In this document: piece after piece, positions 44,213 through 54,543 of the stretch
How the letters are laid out: every line of letters begins with the position of its first letter
Numbering within the stretch: the first letter of the stretch is position 1
From: Diadema setosum
Taxonomy: Eukaryota > Echinodermata > Echinoidea > Diadematoida > Diadematidae
Assembly: GCF_964275005.1 (NCBI RefSeq)
Contig: NC_092695.1
Location: forward strand, 9,692,197-9,756,196
DNA length: 64,000 nt
Reading direction: 5' to 3'
Program-made: the position numbers and the translations under genes
Notes under the pieces: model-generated
Database searches by the model: none
What the model saw: the letters and a program-made list of their open reading frames with translations, nothing else
What the model was told of the DNA's origin: nothing

Positions 44213-46091
44213 GCAACATTTCATTGTTACCTGCAATGTCGAAAATTTTAGAAAAAGTAGTTTACAAGCGTCTCCACTCGTTCATGATTGAAAATGAAAT
44301 ATTAAATGCGAATCAGTTTGGTTTTAGGAAAGGATTTTCTACCGATTATGCTATAATTAAATCTGTTGATAATATTATTGATGCGCTTACTAAAAAGGAG
44401 CACATAATTGGAGTTTTTATGGATCTTAGTAAAGCGTTTGACACTATTGATCATGACATTTTACTTGAAAAATTACATAATTACGGTGTGAGAGGGATTA
44501 CTCTGTCGTGGTTCAGAAGTTATTTAAGTCATCGAAAACAATATGTTGCATTTAAATCCACTCACTCAACATATTCTAACGTGTTATGCGGTGTCCCTCA
44601 GGGGTCTATCCTCGGGCCCCTACTCTTTTTGATTTATATTAATGATATTATTAACTCCTCTCCTCGTTTAAATTTCATCTTATTTGTAGACGACACCAAT
44701 GTTTTTTATTCCCACAGGGACATTGTAACACTGGTTGATACATTAAATACGGTATTAAGCAATATCTCGAAATGGTTTAGAAGTAATAAGCTTTCATTGA
44801 ATATTGATAAGACATGTTTTATACACTTTCATACGTTGCAATCCCAACCCACCCTTCCTCAAAGTATTTTTATCGATGATATAAATATTGCTGAGAAACA
44901 TTCAACCAAGTTCCTAGGAGTGACCCTAGATAGCAATCTATCTTGGAATACTCATGTTCAGAATATTACAACAGCAATATCTAAAGCAACTGGTGTTTTA
45001 AGAAGAATAAAATATTTAATTAATGATCAAACTTTAATTATGTTATACAATACTTTATTTTTACCATATGTAATGTACTGTAATATTGTATGGGGCAACA
45101 GTAGCAAAACAAAATTGAATACAATTTTTCTTCTCCAGAAAAAGGCTCTTCGTATATGCACACATTCAAATTTTTTTGCTCACACTGATCCCATATTTTA
45201 TCGCCTAAAAACTTTGAAAGCCCATGATATACATCTATACCTAACTGCCATATTTATGTATAAACACACTCGAAATTTATTACCATTTTTTCATAATACC
45301 CTAGTAACCAATGACCATATTCATTTATACCCTACTCGTCGTTGCCATGATTTTCATTTAAGTAATCCGAAGCTTTTACTTGCTCAAAAGTCAATTAGAC
45401 ATCAAGGTCCGGATACATGGAACACTCTTCCTGAGGAGTTGAAACAGTGTGCCTCCTTGTTTTCATTTAAAGCAAACTTAAAGAAGTATATTTTATTACA
45501 GTATACTTCAAATACGAACTAAAAACAAACAAATTATACAATTAATGTTGGTCTCCCGATATCAACAACGCATATCGTCCCCTCTTTCAGTAAACCAATT
45601 TTATTATTCTAAATTCCAGCCTATCTGCCATTGTGCACCTTCAAGCACCTGCACACACATTCACCACCACCACCATCACACACTAGAGTTTATTTTCCCC
45701 TGCTACTTTCGCAGCAGAATTTATATCGTTACGAATCTAGTACGTCCTTATCTTTTCCTCGGGCCGGCCATCTTTTCAAGCAATGCTTATAATGGCGGCC
45801 CTCTGCATAATCGTTTCTTAACTATAAATGCTATTCTTATCACTGCTGCATAGACATGCATATTGTATATTATATTTCTTTCATATCGTTGTTTATGCAA
45901 GTCAAAAGACTGTGTTAAATTTATTTTATATATTTCCTACATGTTCATGATTATGTACTTATATGTATCGTGGTTTATGCAAGTCAAACGACTCTGCGTT
46001 GAATTTACTTTGTATACTTCCTGCATCTTCATGATTATGTAACTTATGTATATTGATTTGCAGAAAATAAAGTATCTATCAAACAATAAAA
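44213..46091 (+). mobile_element. 5'-truncated non-LTR retrotransposon (CR1/Jockey group)
   Basis: Encodes the RT and C-terminal region (44224-45522), then a 3' UTR holding a direct duplication of about 80 bp (TTTATGCAAGTCAAA ... CATGATTATGTA, near 45890 and 45971), AATAAAGTATCTATCAAACA and an A-run tail. No endonuclease domain is present, so it is 5' truncated; the upstream in-frame codons read ISLLPA. No clear target-site duplication seen. The uninterrupted frame suggests a fairly recent insertion. Confidence 0.88.
44224..45522 (+). CDS. LINE reverse transcriptase, N-terminally incomplete
   Basis: 432 codons without interruption. RT motifs in order: NQFGFRKGFSTDYAI; motif A FMDLSKAFDTIDH (residues ~66-78); motif B CGVPQGSILGPLLFLIYIND; motif C FILFVDDTNVFYS with the catalytic DD; motif D LSLNIDKTCFIHF; then KFLGVTLDSNLSW. 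The C-terminal part has VMYCNIVWG, LLQKKALRI and WNTLPEELKQ ... FKANLKKYIL. The DD box is FVDD, where most relatives have FADD. The endonuclease half is missing, so the copy is unlikely to move by itself. Confidence 0.93.
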   Translation: MLPAMSKILEKVVYKRLHSFMIENEILNANQFGFRKGFSTDYAIIKSVDNIIDALTKKEHIIGVFMDLSKAFDTIDHDILLEKLHNYGVRGITLSWFRSYLSHRKQYVAFKSTHSTYSNVLCGVPQGSILGPLLFLIYINDIINSSPRLNFILFVDDTNVFYSHRDIVTLVDTLNTVLSNISKWFRSNKLSLNIDKTCFIHFHTLQSQPTLPQSIFIDDINIAEKHSTKFLGVTLDSNLSWNTHVQNITTAISKATGVLRRIKYLINDQTLIMLYNTLFLPYVMYCNIVWGNSSKTKLNTIFLLQKKALRICTHSNFFAHTDPIFYRLKTLKAHDIHLYLTAIFMYKHTRNLLPFFHNTLVTNDHIHLYPTRRCHDFHLSNPKLLLAQKSIRHQGPDTWNTLPEELKQCASLFSFKANLKKYILLQYTSNTN

Positions 46092-46195
46092 AAAAAAATG
46101 AAGGAAAGACATAGCAGATCTATACTAACGACATAGTGGCATCCTGCGTATAGCATGATTGCTATACGTAATATATGGAAACAATAAGGTTTGAA

Positions 46196-46226
46196 TGATT
46201 TGATTTGATTTGATTTGATTTGATTT
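46196..46226 (+). repeat. (GATTT)n microsatellite
   Basis: Six TGATT-type pentamers in tandem. Confidence 0.88.
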
Positions 46227-46480
46227 CTGAATTTCTTTTTCATACATAAATGAAATACAAAGTCAACTGAACGAACAAATATTGAAGAATCTCTGAACAC
46301 TAACAAAGGTTTATGGGGTTCAAGGGAATGGATCCCCGCTCGAGCAAAAACTTCTTCTTTTTTTTTGCGGAAAACAAAACCCAACAACAGATAACCTCTC
46401 AAAAGAAAGAAAGGAAAACTCATCAACAATGACTAACAACAACACTAACGACGCAGAGATCTCGGGCTGCAAATAAACTA

Positions 46481-47034
46481 AGGGCTTTTTACACTTGTGT
46501 TTCTTAACCCGGACTTTCTCTGACCCAGGACTATCGTTAGTCCCGTACCAATATTTTCAGCTTTTTACACTCGCCAATTAGTCCCGTACTATCTCTTGTC
46601 CGGGGCTAAGGAGAAAACTGACCTTTTTACACTCGTATTTCTTAGCCCCGGACTTTCCAAACCACATGAATATTCATAATTACGCTGTGTACTGTACACG
46701 TACACGCACGCACCGGCAGCACTTGATTACCTCGTTTCTGATTGGTCAGTGAGGGTCGGACTTCGTCTCCGTTGCTTAGCCCAGGATTATTTTTTCGTTC
46801 TGTTTACACTCACTTGCTTGGCACCGCAATTGCGGTGCTAACCCCTGCTATTTTGCAGGGCCAGATAGTACCGTACTATCGGTGGGGCTAGCCCACTTTG
46901 GCAAAAACGAGTGTAAACAGAAAGTGGGCTAAGGATAGTCCCGTACCAACGGTGGGGCTAAGGCCCCCCCCCCCCCCCCTTAGCCCCACCGATAGTCCGG
47001 GGCTAAGCAAAAATTTACAAGTGTAAAAAGCCCT
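46481..47034. mobile_element. Inverted-repeat element with AGTCCCGTAC motif array, copy 1
   Basis: Left AGGGCTTTTTACACTTGTG and right TTACAAGTGTAAAAAGCCCT are inverted ends. The interior has many alternately oriented copies of TTAGCCCCGGACT / AGTCCGGGGCTAAG and of TTTTTACACTCG, plus the perfect palindrome GCACCGCAATTGCGGTGC. No coding frame. Confidence 0.88.
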
Positions 47035-47037
47035 TTC

Positions 47038-47604
47038 AGGGCTTTTTACACCTGTGTTTCTTAACCCCGGACTTTCTCTGACCCAGGACTATCGTTAGTC
47101 CCGTACCAATTTTTTCAGCTTTTTACACTCGCCAATTAGTCCCGTACTATCTCTTGTCCGGGGCTAAGGAGAAAACTGACCTTTTTACACTCGTCTTTCT
47201 TAGCCCCGGACCTTCCAAACCACATGAATATTCATAATTACGCTGTGTACTGTACACGTACACGCACGCACCGGCAGCACTTGATTACCTCGTTTCTGAT
47301 TGGTCAGTGAGGGTCGCACTTCGTCTCCGTCGCTTAGCCCAGGATTATTTTTTCGTTCTGTTTACACTCACTTGCTTGGCACCGCAATTGCGGTGCTAGC
47401 ACCGCAATTGCGGTGCTAACCCCTGCTATTTTGCAGGGCCAGATAGTACCGTACTATCGGTGGGGCTAGCCCACTTTGGCAAAAACGAGTGTAAACAGAA
47501 AGTGGGCTAAGGATAGTCCCGTACTATCGGTGGGGCTAAGGCCCCCCCTTAGCCCCACCGATAGTCCGGGGCTAAGCAAAAATTTACAAGTGTAAAAAGC
47601 CCTT
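47038..47604. mobile_element. Same inverted-repeat element, copy 2 in tandem
   Basis: Near-identical to copy 1 and in the same orientation, with only a few bases between them. It differs by a duplicated GCACCGCAATTGCGGTGC palindrome, a shorter C-run and scattered substitutions. Confidence 0.9.
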
Positions 47605-47698
47605 AACATTGCGTTTCTTATTTCTTATCTTATTTTTGTAAACACAGCAAGCCGGATTTGTTTGTAAGCCGGGTTTGTTTTTCAAGGTCAGATATCAT

Positions 47699-48595
47699 AA
47701 GGCAGGTTGCTCAAGTCTTGCTTGATGTCCAACCACGCAACAAATTGAAGTAAAAATCGAATGTAGCTCTGAAACTGAATTAGGAGTGGTATACAGGCGA
47801 ACGTGTAATGAGCAGCTTTTCAGACACGATTTGCGCAAAGAAAAATAAAAAAGAGTACGTGACTAGAATGATAACACGAGTCCTCCGTAATCGTGGTTTT
47901 TCAGTGTAACGTTGCAAAGCTCCCTCCCTCTCTCTCTCCCTCTTTCTTTCAGGCGATCGTGTAGAGACCGGAAAAAAGAGAGAAAAGAATTAACGGAATA
48001 GAGCACGAGTTTAGAATGCAGAACACAATACAATAGCATCTCCACATTATCATTTATTTCGTAGCTGGAAGAGTTTCATTGAGAGAAAGCGAATCACTTC
48101 TTATCCCTTTCTCAACGCGAATCTCATATTCAGAAATAGACAAGAGAATACAGTCATGGATGTACAAAACTTGCAATTATAAATCACTCCTCTTTCCATC
48201 ATCCTTTGTTGGAAAAGTTAGGCAATTTTCTTGCTTTCCCGCATTTACAATTCATAATGAGTCGAGCTGTGTAACAGAATGTGTCTATAATTCAATTACG
48301 AACATGCCCGCGGTCAGCAATAACTATATAGTTCGACCTCGATTATCTGGCCTCCTTTTATCCGGAAATCTCTATTATCCGGACACGTTCACGCAGTGAA
48401 GGACTTTTTTTTTTCATCCAAAAATTGAGAAAAAGCAGTGACTTTCATGGATCTATTTCACTAATTTCACAAGATGTGCATGATAGGTTTCTCAATATCT
48501 AATGAGGTAAAACATGTATGATTTTCACATAAAGATATACTTTATTTTTGTGAAGAAGGGACTACAATTTTGCGCAGGCTAGCATAGATTACTGT
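47699..48595 (+). repeat. 0.9 kb tandem duplication, unit 1
   Basis: Starts AAGGCAGGTTGCTCAAGTCT and runs to GCATAGATT, next to unit 2 at 48596. The units are very similar apart from about 21 bp of insertions in unit 2. Unit 1 ends inside a pogo-like element whose left end is at 48329. Confidence 0.9.
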
Positions 48596-49508
48596 AAGGC
48601 AGATCGCTCAAGTCTTGCTTGATGTCCAACCAAGCCACAAATTGAAGTAAAAATCGAATGTAGCTCTGAAACTGAATTAGGAGAGGTAGAAAGGCGAACG
48701 TGTAATGAGCAGCTTTTCAGACACGATTTGCGCAAAGAAAAATAAAAAAGAATACGTGACTAGAATGATAACACGAATCCTCCGTAATCGTGGTTTTTTC
48801 AGTGTAACGTTACAAAGCTATAACATTTGAGTTTTCGCTCCCTCTCTCTCTCTCTCTCCCTCTTTCTTTCACGCGATCGTGTTGAGACCGGAAAAAAACA
48901 ACAGCAAAAGAATCAACGGAATAGAGCACGAGTTTAGAATACAGAAAACAATATCATCTCCGCATTATCATTTATTTCGTTGCTGGAAGAGTTTTATTGA
49001 GAGAAAGCGAATCACTTCTTATCCTTTTCTCAACGCGAATCTCATATTCAGAAATAGACAAGAGAATACAGTCATGGATGTACAGAACTTGCAATTATAA
49101 ATCACTCCTCTTTCCATCATCCTTTGTTGGAAAAGTTAGGCAATTTTCTTGCTTTCCCGCATTTACAATTCATAATGAGTCGAGCTGTGTAACAGAATGT
49201 GTCTATAATTCAATTACGAACATGCCCGCGGTCAGCAATAACTATATAGTTCGACCTCGATTATCTGGCCTCCTTTTATCCGGAAATCTCTATTATCCGG
49301 ACACGTTCACGCAGTGAAGGACTTTTTTTTTCATCCAAAAATTGAGAAAAAGCAGTGACTTTCATGGATCTATTTCACTAATTTCACAAGATGTGCATGA
49401 TAGGTTTCTCAATATCTAATGAGGTAAAACATAATATGATTTTCACATAAAGATATACTTTATTTTTGTGAAGAAGGGACTACAATTTTGCGCAGGCTAG
49501 CATAGATT
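48596..49508 (+). repeat. 0.9 kb tandem duplication, unit 2
   Basis: Starts AAGGCAGATCGCTCAAGTCT; includes an extra TATAACATTTGAG segment and an expanded CT run. Sequence beyond GCATAGATT continues into the rest of the pogo-like element, which unit 1 lacks. Confidence 0.9.
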
Positions 49509-49683
49509 CATTACACCACCGTTGCGGGGTACGCTACCTGCCTTAGCTGCCAGCGCACTGGCTGGGACGGCAGCTTGGACGGCAGCTACATACATTAAAA
49601 TAATGTGTCTCCCATTATCCGGCCAATTCGCTTATCCGGATTAGCGCCGGTCCCGACATGGCAGGATAATCGAGGTCGAACTG
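49247..49683. mobile_element. 437 bp pogo/Tigger-like MITE
   Basis: Ends (C/T)AGTTCGACCTCGATTATC and GATAATCGAGGTCGAACTG are inverted, flanked by TA on both sides (49245 and 49684). Sub-terminal TTATCCGGA motifs occur near both ends. This resembles TA-targeting pogo/Tigger elements. No transposase. Confidence 0.82.
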
Positions 49684-49689
49684 TATGTA

Positions 49690-50804
49690 ATTTTATATTT
49701 TTCCTTTTATAAACCACAACTCATAATTTACTATTGTGTTATTTCATGAAGAGGTCCATTTGAGCTGATTCTATGCGGACAGTGGTTTTTTGTTCTAAAT
49801 TTAGACATGATTACCGGAAATTCTAATTTGAATTTTTGCGTTCCGTCTTATAAGATTTAGAGGATATGGCCAAAAGTGCCGATTTAGAGCGACCTCGCGC
49901 TTGAAGAATTAGATCAATTTCCTTTGCGTTAATCATCTTCAGGATTCCTCGTCTCATTGTGTTTTTTTCCCTAAGCCATTCAACAAACGTGAGGTGAATT
50001 TTCCCATTAATGCTCATTGCAGACAATTTGTACAATCGGCGCAAAAGGACGTTGCCCCCATTCTGTGAACATGGTAGAATCATTCTGATGTTGCACATAC
50101 TAGTATAGATGTCGTTGGTATTCAAATAGTGTCTCGGCTAATGTCTCTGATAGGAGAAACAGACTTATTCTATATGTTGCCTGTGGATTTACCTTGGTAT
50201 ACGCTCTGGCACCACAGTGAATATTTTATTCATTCCTTGTGCCAATGACGCGTGGGAGATAGAAGATTCTCACCATTATTAATGATAATGCCATTCCATT
50301 ATTCATCTCCAATTGTGTTCATTGTTGGGGAGCGTATGGAGCATCCAAGACAAGTAGCCGGCAAAAGGGGCATCGTTCTAATCTATCATCCAGGCAACAC
50401 TTCAACTGTTTATCAGTAATAATAAAAAACACCGTTTTTTATTTATGATCAGGCCCATACGAACATTGTTCCATCTCAAAGTAGCGACATGTATGTACAT
50501 CACAACGAATTTACCTCTCTTGATCAATCACAACGAAGTTATAGTTTATGGTTACAGTTCGTCATTCCGAAGGTTTGTATTTACGAAGATTCGTTATCCA
50601 AAAACGGACTGAGGTTTGTATTTCTGAAAGTTCGTGAGTACGCACCTAATTCTTTTCATTTTCGAATAAATGAATCTTCGGAATAACGCCACAAAATGTT
50701 CGGATTATCTGTTATGGGCATCCGGGTTTTGTGTGTTTCAAAGTAACAGAACTTCGGAATGATGATGCTTGTTTCGGAATAACAAAGTAACGTCACCCAC
50801 ATTG
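49690..50804. other. Intergenic sequence
   Basis: No gene recognised. Near 50550-50780 TTCGGAATAACG/AACGAAG-like words recur in both orientations, probably an old inverted-repeat element with unclear limits. Confidence 0.5.
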
Positions 50805-51203
50805 TTAAGGGGGTCGTATAGTTTTGGTTGAGATCTAATTCAGGTTTCTAACAGTTTTTTTTTTTTTTTTGGTGAGATAATGAGTAACCTCTTATGAAAT
50901 ATGAAAGAGCATGTTATTCCATGAGGAATTCAACGTTTATTTGATGAAAGTTGGTTTTGAAATGGCTGAGATATCCAAAACAGAACGATTCTAATAAGTG
51001 TGGGACCCAAACTTTATTATGATTGCTTTGTTTTACTTTGTTTTTTGATGTTTCAGTCATTCCAAACCCAATTTTCATCAAATAAACTTTGAATTCCTCT
51101 TAAAATGATATGCTCTGTACTATTTCAAAAGTGTTTTCTTGGTATCTCGCAAAAAGTTTAAAGCCCAATTCTCATCTCCACCAATACTGTACTATCCCTT
51201 TCA
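50805..51203. mobile_element. TTAA-type foldback element, copy A3
   Basis: TTAA + GGGGGTCGTATAGTTTTGG at left, GTACTATCCCTTTCATT at right (TTAA degraded). GAAATGGCTGAGATATCC and AATTTTCATCAAATAAAC identify the A family. Confidence 0.82.
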
Positions 51204-51521
51204 TTATGCAGAAACGGGGGGGGGGGGGGGCAGGAGAAATGTGAACCAAATTATGATAGAATTGCATGATTCATTTTACAAAGATGAATGATTGATGGAA
51301 TGTAGAACATAAGGATTCTTTAGCATTTCAGAGGAAATTAAGAAAATATTCTAAGAAGGACTAGAGTTGTGCGTAGGCAAATGCAACATAGAATTCAATA
51401 TGTAGCCCTATACGCAAGTTTGATAAAATTGCAATCATTTTCGAAGTCCTCAACCATTAAAAAAAAAAAAAGTCTTTTTGAACTGAACGAGCTGGAAAAC
51501 AAAAACAAAAGAAAAAAAATG

Positions 51522-51593
51522 AGGTCCCACCGAGATTTGAACTCGGATCGCGAGATTCAGAGTCTCGAGTGCTAACCATTACACCATGGGACC
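51522..51593 (-). tRNA. tRNA-Gln (anticodon CTG)
   Basis: Read on the minus strand: acceptor GGTCCCA pairs with TGGGACC; D-arm GTGTAATGGTTAGCAC; anticodon arm CGAGA-CTCTGAA-TCTCG with CTG at positions 34-36; T-arm CCGAG-TTCAAAT-CTCGG; discriminator T. A T8 run three bases downstream would stop RNA polymerase III. GGTTA and GTTCAAAT supply the A and B boxes. 72 nt, no intron. Confidence 0.95.
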
Positions 51594-51771
51594 TGGATGG
51601 CTCTCACAGAGCGGGAAAACCCCTATCTTCTTATTTACGTCGGCTTGCATGGCTTGCAAACTTTTTGCATGCCGTGCATTGCCACTGGATATTGAGGTTA
51701 ATAGGAACATACAGGTAAAGTCGCGCAGACAGAAATATGGTAGACAGGTCATTAAAACATGACATTGGAAG

Positions 51772-52171
51772 TTAAAGGGATGATACAGTTTTGGTTGAGA
51801 TGGGGCTTGAGGTTTCCGACGTTTTTTGATGATGATTTTTTTTTTCTTTAGATAATGACTGAGAAACCTCTAATCTGAAGGAGCATAATCCTAGGAGGAA
51901 TTCACACTTTTTTTTTATTAAAATTTGTTTTGAAATGGCTGAGATATCCAAAATCGAAGCGATCCCAATGGTGGGACCCACCTTTTGTTATGATTGCTTA
52001 GTTTTATGAGATCTCAGCCACTTTAAAAGATATTTTCTCATTAATAAAGTTTGAATTCCTTTTACTAGAATAACGTATGCTTTTCAACATTTCGTGAAGG
52101 GGTTCCTAAGTATCCCGCAAAAAGTAAAAAGCTGAATTCTCACCTCAACCAATACGGTGTCATCTCTTTAA
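51772..52171. mobile_element. TTAA-flanked foldback element, copy A4
   Basis: TTAA + AGGGATGATACAGTTTTGG at left and CCAATACGGTGTCATCTCT + TTAA at right. Interior GAAATGGCTGAGATATCC pairs with GATCTCAGCCACTTT. Confidence 0.87.
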
Positions 52172-52269
52172 GGCATTCGGAAGTTTCATATACTTTATGT
52201 AAATAAAACTGTATACTCTATGTCTGAACCACAAATGCCACTTTGCAACTGTCCAATCCGGCATTTAGT

Positions 52270-52841
52270 TTAAAGAGGAAATATTGTCCAAAAATCATTT
52301 AGTCTGATAAAACATAGTGAAATCTTACGAGTTCAACGTTAAAAAAAAAAAAAAATTGACTGAAATTGGTGAAAAAAAATAAGGGAGTTATGACATTTTA
52401 TAGTTTTGCTAATTTCTGCAAAACAGTTCTCGTACAGTGGATATGAATATGTAAATGAGTGAGCTAACCATGACATACCCTCACAATTTTCTATTGATCG
52501 TATAAAAGAATGACGAAAATTTCTGTTATTGAAGTCTGAAACATGACGTTATTCTTCATTGAATAACTTCAGAATAGTGATCAGTTAGATATACGAGGAT
52601 TTGAGCTTCTGGAATAATTGCGTTTGAATGAAAAACTAGAAACTATATGGTAAGTTGTGAGGGAATGACATGCTCACTTTTCCATTTGCATTTTCTTATT
52701 GACTCCAAAATAACGAAACTTCAAAATGTCATAACTTCCTTATTTCATATCCAATTTCAATCAAATTTATACCACTGATCTCGTAATATTTTACTCTTTC
52801 ATATCAGACTAACTTATATTTGGACTGGATTTCCTCTTTAA
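52270..52841. mobile_element. TTAA-flanked inverted-repeat element, copy B2
   Basis: TTAA + AGAGGAAATATTGTCC and GGACTGGATTTCCTCT + TTAA are inverted ends. Shares TATGAATATGTAAATGAGTG and AATGACGAAAAT with copy B1 at 32653. Confidence 0.87.
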
Positions 52842-53261
52842 AGCCAGTGTACGTTATCGTTAACGTTAACGTTAACTTCATGAGCGTATAAGCATAAAAA
52901 CTTATACGATTGACATGTTTTGTCTCCTCACTGTTACAAAGCTCATCACTGTCACGTGGTAATTTCAACACTGCGGATCTTGATGCGTGATGGATGTAGG
53001 CACTCTACGTTATGTAAATGTTCTTTTTCAACAACAAAATAAAAAGAAGTTTATTCAAGACAGTTCGACAGGAGATGGGAGTCGATCACATTACCACCAA
53101 CATCCTGTTTTCTTAAAAACATGGACACCAATATAATCATAAATAATTCTCCCATCTGTTGCCCGATTTCACTAAAACCATACCATTATCCTCATTTTAC
53201 TGTAGTATTCATAAACGTTGCTTTGTTTTATATGAATGAATTCAGTCAACTTATATGACGC

Positions 53262-53433
53262 CAGGGGCGGATCCAGGAATTCCGTAAAGGGGAAGCGCCT
53301 CTACAAAATCAATAGGCGGCGCTCGCCCCCCCCCCCCATTTATCTTTTTGTTTTCTTTTGTTTTAACAAAAAAATAAAGACGGGCGCGCCTCTTGCGCCC
53401 CCCCCCCCACCTCCTCCGCAGAATCCGCCACTG
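53262..53433. mobile_element. hAT-like MITE (CAGGGGCGGATC ends), copy 2
   Basis: CAGGGGCGGATCCAGGAATT at left, GAATCCGCCACTG at right; same interior plan (AAAGGGG, C-run, T-rich stretch, AACAAAAAAATAAAG) as the copy at 41008. Target duplication not clear. Confidence 0.8.
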
Positions 53434-53848
53434 AACGCGGTATTGAAGAGTACCTTGAAACGCTCGCAAGAAACAAACAAAAAAAAAAAAAATGATAGGG
53501 CCTAATACAGCAGAGGGAAGTAGGCGTAAGTGAATAATCCTAACATTATAAAAAGCAAACCAGGATATTAAAAAGCAAAGCAGCACATTATTATAGTCTG
53601 ATTTGTGTACTACCCACATAATTATGCATGAGGATGTTGCCAACTTAAACAAACAGACAGACAAGCAAACAAACACATCCGGGCAAAATAACATAATTCA
53701 TAAAAACATTGCATTACTTTTTAGCAAAATGATTGGCAATTAAATTACTATCTTTTATATTTATGTCAGTAATTAAATCACTATTGGCGTCATTCTTGTA
53801 GATGTTAAATATCATGCAACTCTCATTACAACGCTCACTTCCACGCAG

Positions 53849-53849
<1 letters not shown>

Positions 53850-53904
<55 letters not shown>
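53850..53904 (+). repeat. (CA)n microsatellite
   Basis: About 27 CA dinucleotides. Confidence 0.95.
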
Positions 53905-53906
<2 letters not shown>

Positions 53907-54471
53907 TTTTTTTTACACACATCGTAGGTCTATCGGCATATGTTCCTTTTCTCCTACTCCTTTTATACCACTATAAGAAGACAACGACCATCTTGATATA
54001 CGACTGCTTTCCCCTGCTGCTGTCACGTTTACATTGTGTGCAATCTGTCCATGAACTTCATTTTTTTTTTTTGTAATACACGTAACAATAAATGATGTGC
54101 ATTTATATATGATCCATATAAACATACAATAATCTAAAAGACGTTAAAACACTCATCACCACCCCCCCACACACACACACACACACATTTTATTGCGTTG
54201 GGGGATGAGCAAGACGTCTGTCAATAGCATTTAGACAAAAAAGAAAAAAAGAAGCTTTGTAAAAAGTGTCGCTTTACAACACTAAATCTGATATTCATTT
54301 TCCTTTACCTTTATCTTCCATCATCGATGCCAATGGACGTAGAGAGGGACACACACTAAGGATTTCGCAAAAACAATTTAGCAACATGTAGGCCTACGCC
54401 TCCGGGAAAGACGATCGCTGTCCGACCGTTCAGGCGATAATCCGGCTGTTTGGAAAAATGAGTAAAAGGGA

Positions 54472-54543
54472 AGGTCCCACCGAGATTTGAACTCGGATCG
54501 CGAGATTCAGAGTCTCGAGTGCTAACCATTACACCATGGGACC
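54472..54543 (-). tRNA. tRNA-Gln (anticodon CTG), second copy
   Basis: Identical over all 72 bases to the gene at 51522-51593 and in the same orientation, 2.95 kb away; flanks differ. T4 and T5 runs lie a few bases downstream on the minus strand. Confidence 0.95.

Noticed and set aside
48079-49317. Pair of nearly identical 106-codon frames as a duplicated gene
   Set aside because: They lie in the 0.9 kb tandem duplication and run into the end of a pogo-like MITE; no recognisable domain.
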